Assembly (NCBI GenBank): GCA_036874045.1
Contig: CM072343.1
Location: forward strand, 10,188,001-10,252,000
Length of the DNA stretch: 64,000 bases
DNA from: Cymodocea nodosa
Lineage: Eukaryota > Streptophyta > Magnoliopsida > Alismatales > Cymodoceaceae
Direction: 5' to 3'
The position numbers and the translations under genes were made by a program. Position 1 is the stretch's first letter, and each line of letters begins with the position of its first letter. The notes beneath the pieces were generated by a model, which was given only the letters and a program-made list of their open reading frames with translations, made no database searches and had not been told where the DNA came from. This document shows positions 47,928-59,596 of the stretch, piece by piece.

Positions 47928-47934
47928 TACATTA
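47644..47934 (+). other. AT-rich flank with (AT)n microsatellite
   Basis: I recognise no gene or element here. A TA dinucleotide run occupies about 47897-47923, just before the next LTR. Confidence 0.6.
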
Positions 47935-49783
47935 TGTTTAGAATGAAAAAGTGCATAATATTAATGGTTAATTGCATAATATTTAGTTTATTGCATGAGA
48001 ATTAATACATTATGTTATGCTTGCACAAGTATATGCCTTAATTATAGAATGTGCTTAATTCCAGGTAATTAGTGTTAATTAAGTATATTTTTGAACTGTC
48101 GGTGAGTTATAGGCTTTTTAATTCCTAACTATCCAAATTGCATATAAGTTTTGGATACTTACAGTTGTAACTATCTAAAAAGTCTTTTTATTATCGTAAA
48201 GTTAGCATTATGCACGTTTTAATTTAAATGTTTTATTATATCATGTGAGTTGCATATGTTTAACTCGTTAAGTTAGCATAACAATATGCGTTGAGTTACT
48301 TGTTCACACACTAAGGTAACACGTTGTGTTAGTATTATAAGTTATTTCTTTATTTCACGTGATATATTATTATTATTATATATCAAGTTCGTTGAGTTAC
48401 ACTAACACCATGGACTAGTTATTTTCTAATATGCCATTGTTAGTAGTTGCAAAATAGGAAAATCAAAAGAAAATCATGATTACATGTACCACGTAGGATT
48501 TAAATCATGGAATAAAGAAGAAATCACCATTGTTGATATGAATGAAGGAAATCCAACCGATCATTTAAGCAGAAGCAGTTACTACTAAAAGAAATATAAA
48601 AAAAGAAAAGGAGAAAAATGCAGGAGTGTGGGTGGAGGACCACATTAACTATAGGAAGCATCGGAAGTTCCTTGAAGCTCTACAACACCACCACAATCAC
48701 CAACTATTAGAGGTCTGTGAGGATACCTTTCGAATGTTAGGTCAATTCTGAGCCAAACACGGTGGCTGACAACCACTATGAGGAGTGATCGTGTCGTAGG
48801 AAGGGAAACCATTTTCACCAAGCACCAACTCATCTCCTAGGAGATCGTAAAGCTTCTAGCCTTGGTTTTAGGTTGATACCAATATACTGAAGAGGAGATC
48901 AACTTACAAGTCTTGGTTCATGATTCTATAGGGAGGTGAGTCGTGACTATAAGTGATTAAGTTTTCAATGGTGTAATTGTGTCGCATATAGTGACGAAAG
49001 TTTTTACTATCGATAGAGAATTTCTACATTTCACCTTTCATTCATTTTCAAGAACATATCAAAACAAAAATACCAAAAACAAACTAGTTATTTGTGTTTA
49101 TAGTTAGCATTTATGTGTTGTATTGTTTGTTTTGTACTGTGATTAATGTTGTCATTATCAGCGTTGTGAATGTTTCGTATTTATTTGATTCAAAAAATAG
49201 AAAATATTTTATTGATTACTGAAATTGATTCATATAGAATACCCAAAAAATCTTAATTGTTATTGTTCTAAATATCTAAATGTTAGTGTTGATTAATGAT
49301 AAACACTGTATTAACTAACATTAAAAGCTTAATTGATGTTATTTACATTCTATGGAACTGCCCAATGGTTGGCCGAATTCCTATGTGAATAGAAAATCTT
49401 AATTGGAATTTATTAGTGAGGCTCGTAAAGTTAACTTAAGTCCACAAGGATAGTCCATTGAGTTAACTATAACTTCACGAAGTAAGTTTGTTGAGTTGGC
49501 AGTAAGTCAACAGAGTGTGTAATTTAACACACATGAAACTCTAGTTATAAAAATCAAAATAGTATATTATTCTTACTCAATCTCTGTGAGATCGACCTAT
49601 ACTTGCACACAAATACAATAGACACTATGCACTTGTAGTTAGAAACAAATTGGACTTAATACCTAATTTGTGGAAATTGTTTGTTACTTTTACTAGAACT
49701 TAAAGATATACTTTTAAAAGTAACTAAACAAAAGAAGATTCACTTCTTCACCAAACAAAGTTTTCTAGCACCGTTGCTAGGGA
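47935..49783 (+). repeat. Third gypsy LTR with primer-like site (copy C fragment)
   Basis: TGTTTAGAATGAAAAAGTGC begins the LTR. It has TATAAAAA (48595), GGTTGGCCGAATTCC (about 49366) and TCTGTGAGATCGAC (about 49580). TAGCACCGTTGCTAGGGA (49766-49783) is close to the Athila/Tat primer region. There is no purine tract upstream, so this looks like the 5' LTR of a copy whose interior is lost; sequence changes to a copia fragment at about 49842. It is the most diverged of the three gypsy LTRs. Confidence 0.72.
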
Positions 49784-49841
49784 TTGAAAGCTAAGTAACT
49801 ATAGTGCTATTTGAGAACTACAAGTAACTATAGTAACTATA

Positions 49842-51962
49842 GTTTGATTAAAAAGGGAGATAAATATGTGCAAGTTGATAAAATACAACACATAGATAAT
49901 AGCACGCGATGTAAGAGTCCCAAAAGAAATTTTCAAAAAAGTCAGGCTAAGTCATTTGAGAACTTTAATATTTTTGATTAGTTTTCTTCATATTTAAAAA
50001 TTATCAGATATTGGGATCAACAATTAAATAATGTTAGAAATAAAGATTTCAACTCTATTCTACATAGAGATAGATGTTCTGATAATTATAACACTAAAAG
50101 CAATAAACGCAGGAATGATTATCAATAAATAAATAAGTTGAAGTTTAAAAATATTGATAATTATGGTGTGACTCCCTCTAAAATTCTTGGACCTACTTAG
50201 AAATGGGTTCCAAGAAATAAAATCTCCTCTTAACTGTTTTGTTGGTACACAAATCAAAATGGATAATGAATAGTGGAGCATCTAGCCACATTACTAGAGA
50301 TATATGATTACTTACAAAAGTAACAAAGACCAAGAATGGACAAGTTACCTTTGGAAATAAAAGCAAAACAAACATCCTTGGGTCTGACAAGGTTTAGGTA
50401 ACTGAAAAATGTTTTATAAATGATGTCTTATTAGTATAAAACTTAGGTTTTAATTTACTAAGTGTTCCTATCTTAATGAAGTTTTATAGAGTAATTTTTA
50501 AAAAAATCTTGTAAAATTATGGACATGTATACAAATGAAATTTTATTTATTACATATAAGAAATGATTCGTTTGTATTTTGAATTTACCTTCTAATATTA
50601 TTAAAGACAATGCTTGCTTAGTTGCAAAATCAAATGAAGTCATTTTATGGCATAGAAGGTTAGGTCACTCAAACTTAAGCTTATTACAAAAGCTGTCAAA
50701 AAAGAATCTAGTTAGAGGTTTACTTAGTATTAATTACTCGTAAGAGTTTATGTGTGATGCATGTTAATTAGGTAAATTACATAAAACATCCTTTAAAAGT
50801 TTAAATGAAATAACAAGTAAAAGAATATTAGAACTAGTGCATAAGGATTTATTTGGACCTACTAGGACAACCAGTCTAGGAGGTAAACATTATGCTTTTG
50901 TACTAGTTGATGATTATTTTAGGTTTACTTGGGTTTATTTTCTAGCTGATAAAACTAAAGTTTTTGAAATATTTAAGATATTTTGTAATAAAGTTTAGAA
51001 TGAGCAAAACGTTAAAATTTAAAAACTTAGAAGTGATCATGGTACAAAATTTGATAATGATCAAATGGACACATTTTGTGAAGAATTCGTCATAGATCAT
51101 AGGTACTCATTTCTAAGAGCTCCTTCACAAAATGGGATAGTAGAATGTAAAAACAGATTACTTCTGGAAATGTCTAGAACCATGTTAAATGAAAATAAGT
51201 CACCCTTATTTCTCTAGGCAAAAGTAGTTCATATAGAGTATATGTTATAAATAGGGTACATTTAAGATCCATTTTGGATAAAACTCCTTATGAGATATGG
51301 TATAATAGGGTTCCTAAAATCAGTTATTTAAAACACTTTAGCTGCAAGTGTTTTATTTTGAATACTAAGGATTGTAGAGACAAATTTAGAGCCAAATCAG
51401 ATGATGGTATTTTTGTTGGTTATTCCATTAAAAGTAAAGCATATAGAGTATATAATAAATCAACAAAAACCATTGAGGAAACCCTACATGTAAAATTTCA
51501 TGAAAATTCTCATTGGATTTTAGACATGCAAAAAATATTGATTCAGAAATTCTCCTAGAAATGCTATCAAATGATGTTGACAGAGAAATTGAGAGATTAT
51601 GTAATGGAATAAGAAATATAAATTTAAATGATGAAGATTTAGAAGAAAATAATGTCATGCCTATAGAAAATGTGGAACAACATAGAAATTGGGGTTATGC
51701 TTCATCTCATCCTATTGATCAGATAATAGGCGATCCTAATCAAGGAGTTAGGACTAGGTCATCAATAGTCAACATTTGTGGTGCTTATTCATTTGCTTCC
51801 TTACTAGAACCTAAGAAAATTGAAGATGCCTTAGAAGATGAATTTTGGTATTTAGCTATGGAAGATGAGCTAAATCAATTTATAAGAAATGACGTACGGG
51901 ATCTAGTTCCACCCATTGAAAATCAGTCTGTAATAGGAACAAGATGGGTATTTAGAAACAAA
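49842..51962 (+). pseudogene. pol: Decayed copia-1 type gag-end/protease/integrase/RT-start fragment
   Basis: It aligns with 20380-22500 of copia-1: gag end (WVPRNKIS, TAA at about 50234), protease remnant NSGASSHITRDI, the zinc-region motif WHRRLGHSNLSLLQKL, integrase remnants (LVDDYFRFTWVYF, RSDHGTKFDNDQ) and ETLHVKFHENSHW. It continues with PIENVEQHRNWGYASSHP and an RT start ([11 protein letters not shown]). Many stops and shifts occur. At 51962 it is cut by copia-2 LTR sequence. It is a dead fragment of a second copia-1 type element. Confidence 0.8.
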
Positions 51963-51963
51963 G

Positions 51964-52351
51964 TTGTTGAGCATTTTGTTTTGATGATGTGTGCTGAATG
52001 AAAGTAATCATATTTGCTCAATTACTATTGCTTGTGAAAAGAAATTAAAGAACATCAATTAATACAGAAAAAGCTTCTTGATATAAATACTTGTCTGTAT
52101 TAGATCTGAAATTATACTAAGTTAAATAACTAGTCATTTCGTTGCATTAAATTCTCATTTAACTAAATGTTAAGTTAACGTGTTTTTATTGAAAAGCATA
52201 TGTTTTAAAGTTATATTTTCTGTATCATGAACAGTGCACGTTTAGACAACTCGTTAAGTTAGAGTGTTATTTGTATAGAGATCATGTGAGAACTCGTTAA
52301 GTTAGAGGCTTAAAGGTTAAAATAGGTCACGTGAGAACTTGTTAAGTTAGT
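51964..52351 (+). repeat. Copia-2 LTR fragment
   Basis: TGTTGAGCATTTTGTTTTGATG starts an LTR within the copia fragment. Only about 388 bases are present before a second, complete LTR begins at 52352, so the forward element appears to have inserted into this LTR. Confidence 0.75.
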
Positions 52352-54029
52352 TGTTGAGTATTTTTGTTTTGATGATGTGTGCTGAATGAAAATAATCATA
52401 TTTGCTCAATTACTATTGCTTGTGAAAAGAAATTAAAATCATCAATTAATACAGAAAAAGCTTACTGATATAAATACTTGTCTGTATTGGATCTGAAGTT
52501 AATAACTAGTCGTTTCATTGCAATAATTTCTCATTTAGCTAAACGTTAAGTTAACGTGTGTTTTTATTGAAAAGCATGATATGTTTTAATATTATATCTT
52601 CTGTATCATGAACAGTGCACGTTTAGACAACTCATTAAGTTAGAGTTTTGTTTGTATAGAGGTCATGTGAGAACTCGTTAAGTTAGAGGCTTAAAGGTTA
52701 AAATAGGTCACGTGATAACTCGTTAAGTTAGTGAGTAAAAGGAGAGAGGAACTCGTTAAGTTAGTGTTATACACGTGGTGAAATTATAGGTTACGAATGT
52801 TGTATTGTATCACGTGAGGTGCACATGTTTAACTCGTTAAGTTAACATAACTAAACGCGTTGAGTTGCTATATTGAACACTAAGGCAACGCGTTAGGTTA
52901 GCGTTATAAACTTAAGTTGTTATTTTTGCACGTGGTAAAATTCTTATTATAAAAACATTTGTTTATTACTGGTTCGTTGAGTTATCATAAAACAACGGAG
53001 ATGGTTCGTTGAGTTATCATAACACAACAGAGATGGTTCGTTGAATTAGCATAACACCACAGACTTAGTTCGTTGAGTTAGCTACAATACTTGTCACGTG
53101 AAATGGCACATGAGGAACTCATTAAGTTAGAAATGTTAAGTTATATATATACTTGTGTTACTCGTTTAGTTAACATTAAAGTAATGACTTCTTATTACAC
53201 TGATAAAAAACTTTTGGACGAGAAAGTTTATTTTGCAGGAAATTTTTCAGAGATCCAAGACTGATGATTAAAGAAAATTTGAAATATAAACGTGGGTGAG
53301 AACGTGTGTGTTTCGATGAAGGAAAAAGAAAAGACGTGGAGAAGTGGAAAACTGGTGGTGGTTAAACGTGAAGGATATGCATGAAATGAAGATACAGTAT
53401 AAAAGGCATAGAATTCTCGTTGATCAATTTATCCTTGCACACAAAAAGAAAAATCTTTTCAAGGATCAAACCATCCCTGCACACCAAAAGAAAAATCTTT
53501 TTCAAGGATCAAAAACACCTTCTCGGGGAAAATCTCTCAAGTGGAAGAAAGTTCAGTGAAGCATAAAAAGGTAAGATTTTCATCACTAAAGATTTGAAGT
53601 ATCAGAAGGAAGAAAGTTCAGTGAAGCATAAAAAGGTAAGATTTTCGTCACTAAAGATTTGAAGTATCAGAAGAAAGCAAATTCGGTGAAGCATGAAAAG
53701 ACAAGATATTTGTCACTGAAGAATTGCTGAAGAAGAAAAAGAAGAAGAAGAAAGATCTCAAACAGGGAGAAAAGCTTTAAATTCCGTAAATTAGTTTTCT
53801 CTGTTTGTAGTTATGAAATTGTTTAGACGATATATGGTATCGAAATATAATTGCATCTACAATTTCTAAGGAGAATTGAATTGTATATTGTAATTGAAAC
53901 CTTGAATAAAAATGATTTTATGAAAACAATGTCTCGACTTGTTATTGAGTTTTAAATTTTCAATTATATTTCAGAAAATATTAAAAATACACAATTCACC
54001 CCCCTCTTGTGTAGCCATACGATCCTACA
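52352..54029 (+). repeat. 5' LTR of forward copia-2 (1678 bp)
   Basis: TGTTGAGTATTTTTG...GATCCTACA. Five CACGTG boxes cluster at 52709, 52772, 52811, 52929 and 53095, alternating with CTCGTTAAGTTA or CGTTGAGTTA words. TATAAAAGG (53398-53406) is a plausible core promoter. Tandem 65-bp units lie downstream (53543 onward). Confidence 0.9.
53543..53735 (+). repeat. 65-bp tandem repeat in copia-2 LTR
   Basis: Units 53543-53607 and 53608-53672 are nearly identical (GGAAGAAAGTTCAGTGAAGC start). A third diverged unit follows to about 53735. The reverse LTR has the repeat too. Confidence 0.85.
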
Positions 54030-54031
54030 AG

Positions 54032-54043
54032 TGGTATTAGAGC
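54032..54043 (+). promoter_or_regulatory. Primer-binding site of forward copia-2
   Basis: TGGTATTAGAGC, one mismatch to the initiator-tRNA-Met primer site, two bases after the LTR. Confidence 0.88.
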
Positions 54044-54229
54044 TTTGTTAATAATCTTTGATATAAAATCGATACCAACTTATTTAATATCATTGCTTAT
54101 TCTACCTTCCTTGTTTTTAAATAGAAATTAATATCTGAGCATATGTTTAACTCTATTGATTTAAGGCTCAAATTGTTTTAAAGTTTTTAGAATGTTTAAA
54201 ATCAAATAGGTTGAAAAATCTAAGGTAAA

Positions 54230-56488
54230 ATGGCTATTGGAAATGGTAATTTTTCTTTATATGAAGGCCAAAATCTTAATCGTCCTCCTCTATTTGATGG
54301 AATACATTTTGAATATTGGAAATATAGGATGATTGTTTTTCTTCAAAGTATAGATCATAAGTTGTGGTTCATGATTTCTAAACCATATACTCCGTTAACT
54401 ACTCCTTAAAATACTTGGACAATTACTGAAAAAGAAAATGAAACTCTGAATGCTAAGGGCTTAAATATTTTATTTTGTGCATTGAGTTATGAACAGTTCA
54501 GTAAAGTGTTGGTATATAAATCTGCTTATGAGGTGTGGCATGCATTAGAAGTTTCACATGAAGGTACTTCTCAAGTTAAAGAGACAAAAATAAACATGTT
54601 GATTCATAAATATGAACTCTTTAAGATGCATGAAGACGAAAATATTTCTGAGATGTTTTCCAGATTTCTTGATATCATAAACTCTTTAAAATGTTTAGGA
54701 AAGAATTTTGAATAGAAGGATTTGGTGAGGAAAATTCTCAAATCCCTAAGTTCTAAATGGTCTCAGAAAGTAACATCAATTGAGGAATCACGAGATTTAA
54801 ATGTTTATTCTATGAATGAACTTATAGGAAATTTAACAGCTTATGAAGTTCAATTAAATGAATCATTGAGTCACAACAAACTAAAAATGAAGAAAGAAAT
54901 AGCCTTCGAAATTAATTCAGATTCTGATATATCTACTGATTCTGACGAGGATTTGATTTTGCTGACTAGGAAATTCAAGAAAGCATGGAAAGCTAGGAAA
55001 CAACAAAGGAACAAAAATGATAAACCCTCAACGTCAAAATCATTGAATGATAAGAATTCTTCATCTAGAAAGTATGTATGTTACAATTGTAAGAAACCTG
55101 GACATCTTTCTCCAGATTGTCCTATGAGGAAAAATGAAAAGCAAAGTAGGACAAATCAGAAGAAGACGGCTCAGAAAACTCAGAAAAAGTTTTACAAGAA
55201 AAAGGCTTTGAAGGTCACTTGGGATGACACGTCTGAAGAGTCTGAATTTGAGGAATCAGCATCAAAATCTTCACATTCAGAAGGAGAACAAGAGTTAGAA
55301 GACGTTGCTCATGTGTGCTTCATGGCAGATGAGTCTGAGGTAGTATCTGATCCTGAAAGTCATTCAGATTTCAACTTTGATGAATTATTATGTGCTTATC
55401 ATGCATTATTACAAAAACTTAAAGTATGTAAACTGGAAAATAAGAATATTAGAAAATCTTCATCCATTATGGAAGAAGAAAATTGTTTCCTGTCTACTAC
55501 TTTAGAAAAGTTTAAATGTGATAATGAAAATCATGCCAGAGATTTGCAAAAATTTAGATTTAATGAATGTATCTTGGATGAACAAATACAGAATATAAAT
55601 GCTGAAAAATTAAAGATAGAATCTGAAAATGAAATGTTGAGAAACAATATAAATGAACTTGAATTAGAGATAGAAAAATTAAAACTAAGAGAGCAAGATT
55701 TAAATTCTACCTTTGAGAAATGGAATTTAAGTCAAACTAAGTTAGACAAACTAACTAGTACCCCTGCGGTGTCTTATAAATTTGGCTTAGGATTTGATTA
55801 TCCTGAATATCCTGAATCTCAAGCCAATAAATGATTTATTAGTTGTAGTTCAAGTAAATCTAGGACTAAAATTCCTTTTATTATGAAACAAGGTAATAAA
55901 TATGTAGAAGTAGATACTTCAAGGGATGAATCATGCAGTAATAATATAAATCAATGTGATTTGTCAAATTGTACTTCTAACATGACTATAAATGTTTCTA
56001 AAAATCTTGTTTCTTGTTCTGGAAATTCAGTTTCTAATGTTTCTAAAATTTTAGACAATTGTAGTAAACAGAAAATTCAGAAACCTGAGCATGTAATTCA
56101 ATACACTGGTATTAGACCAATTACTCATTCTGCATGTGATAAAACAAAAAATTCTTGTGCAGAAAAAGATTTTGTATGTATGCAAAGTGTTAATACAAGT
56201 ACAAAATCTTGGTATGAACTTACAGAAATGTATAAGCATGATCAAAATAAATTTACATCTGATAAAAATATGTTGGGTCTTGATTATACTACATCTGAAA
56301 ACAAAAAGAATGATTGCAAAAGCAATAATGCTATACGTCAGTATGAAGCTAATGATAAATCAATAGTACTTACAACTAATAAGAATATAAATGATAATGT
56401 TAAACTATTTTTAAACAAAAAGAAGAAATATGCGTATAATGAACTTGGTCCTCAACAACATTGGGTACCAAGAAAAAGTTTTTCTTAA
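54230..56488 (+). pseudogene. gag: Copia-2 gag (forward copy), few breaks
   Basis: One frame from ATG 54230 to TAA 56486-56488 holds the UBN2-like core (54300-54700), zinc knuckle CYNCKKPGHLSPDC (55079-55120), KKALKVTWDDTSEESEFEES, a long coiled-coil (55440-55740) and an Asn/Ser-rich C-terminal part ending GPQQHWVPRKSFS. Internal stops are only TAA at 54407, TAG at 54713 (glutamine in the reverse copy) and TGA at 55832. There is no frameshift, and the protease follows in the same frame after the terminal TAA, so a Gag-Pol fusion would need stop readthrough. Confidence 0.88.
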
Positions 56489-59400
56489 TTTGTGTTGCAA
56501 GAGGAAACAACATCAAAATGGATCTTGGACAGTGGAGCATCAAGTCACATGACCGGACAAAAAAGTCTATTACAAAATTTTACAAATACCATGAAAGGAA
56601 GTGTAACATTTGGAAACAAAAGCAAAGATAAAATCATAGGTATGGGCAATGTTCAAATAACTCCTACTTGTGTTATTTCGAATGTACTATATGTAGAAAA
56701 CCTAGGATTTAATTTGCTGAGTGTCATAAAACTAACTGAAAATGGATATTATGTAGTGTTTGAAGATAATGTATGCAAAATAATTGATAAAAATACAGAT
56801 GAAATTAAGTTTATTGCTAAAAGAAAAGGTTCTGTATGTATTTTATCTTTACCTTCTGGTGCAGTTGATTTAAATCCATGTTTGCTAGCTGAAACTAGTG
56901 ATGCATATCTATGGCATAGAAGGATTGGGCATATAAATATGAGACTGTTACATAAACTATCTAGAAAACATTTTAGTGAGAGGTTTACCAAAGATTAAAT
57001 ACTCAAAGAACTTTATGTGTGATGTATGTGAGTTAGGTAAACTTCACAAAAACTCTTTTAAATCCAAAACTGATATTTCAAGCAAGAGAGTCTTAGAACT
57101 TATAGATATGGATCTATTTGGACCAACAAGAATCATGAGTCTTGGTGGTAAACGGTATGTATTTGTTTTAGTAGATGACTTCTCTAGATACACTTGGGTA
57201 TATTTTCTAGCATCTAAGACAGAAGTTTTTGAAAAATTTAAAATGTTTTGCAATTTTGTTCAAAATGAGCAAAGTGTCTCTATTCAAAAACTTAGGAGTG
57301 ATCATGGAACTGAATTTGATAATGATCAAATGGATAACTATTGTAATGAGCATGGTATTGATCATAGATTTTCTTTTCCAAGAGCACCATGTCAAAATGG
57401 TGTTGTTGAGAGAAAGAATAGATCACTTCAAGAAATGGCCAGAACTATGTTGAATGAACATAAGTTACCTCAAAATCTTTGGGCTGAAGCAGTAAATATA
57501 GCTTATGTTATTAACAGAAGTCATTTAAGACCTCATGTTAATAAAACTCCTTTTGAAATTATGTTTAATAGGGTTCCAAAAATTTCCTATATGAAACCAT
57601 TTGGCTGCAAGTGTTTTATTCTTAATACTAAGGATAAAAAGGATAAATTTCAAGCCAAATCGGATGAAGGAATTTTTGTAGGTTACTCTGCTAGAAGTAA
57701 AGTCTATAGAATATATAACAAAACTTCTAGGACTATTGAAGAAACCCTCCATGTAAGCTTCAATGAAAATTCTCTTAGAGAATCTCAATCTAAAGCTGAT
57801 AATGATGATATGATCAATTTTCCAAATGAGTTAGAGATCAATAGAGAGATTAATGATTTATCTGAGAAAATCAAAAATATGAACTTAAATGATCAAACTA
57901 ATGATGAAAGTGATGGACTTTCAGATGTTGATGAGAATATTGAGGAAAATCAGAGAAATTGGCGTTATTCTTCATCACATCCCATTACTCAAGTCATTGG
58001 TAATATTAATGAGGGAGTTAAAACTAGAGCTTCAGTAAATTTAAATAGTATGTGTATGTTTGTTTCTATGGTAGAACCAAAGAATATACAAGAAGCATTA
58101 TCTGATGAAAATTGGATAGTGGCAATGCAAGAAGAATTAAATCAATTCATCAGAAATGATGTATGGGAATTAGTCTCTCCACCAGAAAATCAGTCCATAA
58201 TAGGTACAAAGTGGATCTTTAGAAACAAAACTAACGAAACTGGTCAAATTATAAGGAATAAAGCTAGATTAGTTGCACAAGGGTATACACAGGATGAAGG
58301 ATTAGATTATGATGAAACATTTGCTCCTGTGGCTAGGTTAGAAAGTATTAGAATATTATTGGCCTATGCTTGTTATATGGATTTTAAATTATATCAAATG
58401 GATGTAAAGAGTGCATTTCTAAATGGTTTAATTAACGAAGAAGTCTATGTAAAACAACCACCTGGATTTGAAAATATTAAAAATCCTGACTTTGTGTATA
58501 AATTGAAGAAAGCCTTATATGGTTTGAAGCAAGCACCTAGATCATGGTATGAAAGATTGTCTACTTTTTTAATAGAAAAAGGCTATATCATGGGAAAAGT
58601 GGATTATACTCTATTTATTAAGAGAGATGGTAAAGATCAAATTGTTGTTCAAATATACGTGGATGATATAATCTTTGGAGCAACCTCTGATAAGTTGATA
58701 GAAATATTATCTGAAGAGATGTCTAATCAATTTGAAATGAGTATGATAGGAGAACTTTCATATTTTCTAGGACTTCAAATTAAGCAAATGGATAAAGGTA
58801 TATTTTTAAATCAAGAAAAATATGTAGATGAAATGCTTAAGAAATTTAATTTTAATGATACAAGGATTCGAGGAACTCCTATGAGTACTACTTTAAAGTT
58901 AGATATTGATGACATAGGAAAATCTATAGATCAAAGAAAATACAGAAGTATGATTGGTTCTTTACTTTATTTGACTGCTAGTAGACCTGATATTATGTTT
59001 GCTGTGTGTGTTTGTGCAAGATTTCAATCTAATCCTAAGGAATCACACTTAATTGCAGTTAAAAGAATATTTAGATATATACAAGGAACTAAAAATTTCG
59101 GACTGTATTATTCTAAGGATAGTTCAATAGATCTTATAGGATATACTCATGCTGATTATGTAGGATCTAAATCTGATAGAAAGAGTACCAGTGGCACATG
59201 TCAATTATTGGGAAATAATTTGGTGTCATGGTTTAGTAAAAAGCAAAACTGTGAAGCACTTTTTACTACAGAAGCTGAATATGTTGCTGTTGCACTCAGA
59301 TTCTGTGGATAAGGCAAACTTTAGAAGATTTTGGATTATCTTATGATACAACTGAGATTTATTGTGACAGTAGTTCTGCAATAAATCTTTCCAAAAATCC

Positions 59401-59596
59401 TGTATTACATTCAAGAGCAAAGCATATAGAGGTTAGACATCATTTTCTAAGAGATAACGTAATTAAAGGAAAAATTAAATTAGAATTTGTGTCTAGTAAA
59501 AATCAATTAGCTGATATATTTACAAAACCTCTAGACGAAAATACATTCTGCAACATTAGATTAAATTTAGGTATTTGTAGGCTATGTGATGTGTAA
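56489..59596 (+). pseudogene. pol: Copia-2 pol: protease, integrase, RT, RNase H (two frameshifts)
   Basis: Protease has WILDSGASSHMTGQ (56520). The zinc region has WHRRIGHINMRLLHKLSRK and CDVCELGK. Integrase has LVDDFSRYTWVYF (57169), RSDHGTEFDNDQMDNY (57295) and NGVVERKNRS (57397). RT has [37 protein letters not shown] and [11 protein letters not shown] (58200-58690). RNase H has ADYVGSKSDRKSTSGTC, DSSSAINLSKNP and NQLADIFTKPLDE. A one-base insertion near 56970 shifts the frame. Then 56976-59312 is open for 778 residues. A 10-bp loss near 59298 (compare TTGCTGTGCT in copia-1 at 23550) breaks RNase H. The end is TAA 59594-59596. It was probably active until fairly recently relative to its neighbours. 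Confidence 0.92.

Noticed and set aside
53344..53559. 71-residue frame in the forward copia-2 LTR
   Set aside because: It overlaps the TATA box and the leader repeats of the LTR, is not conserved as a frame in the other LTRs, and has no recognisable motif.
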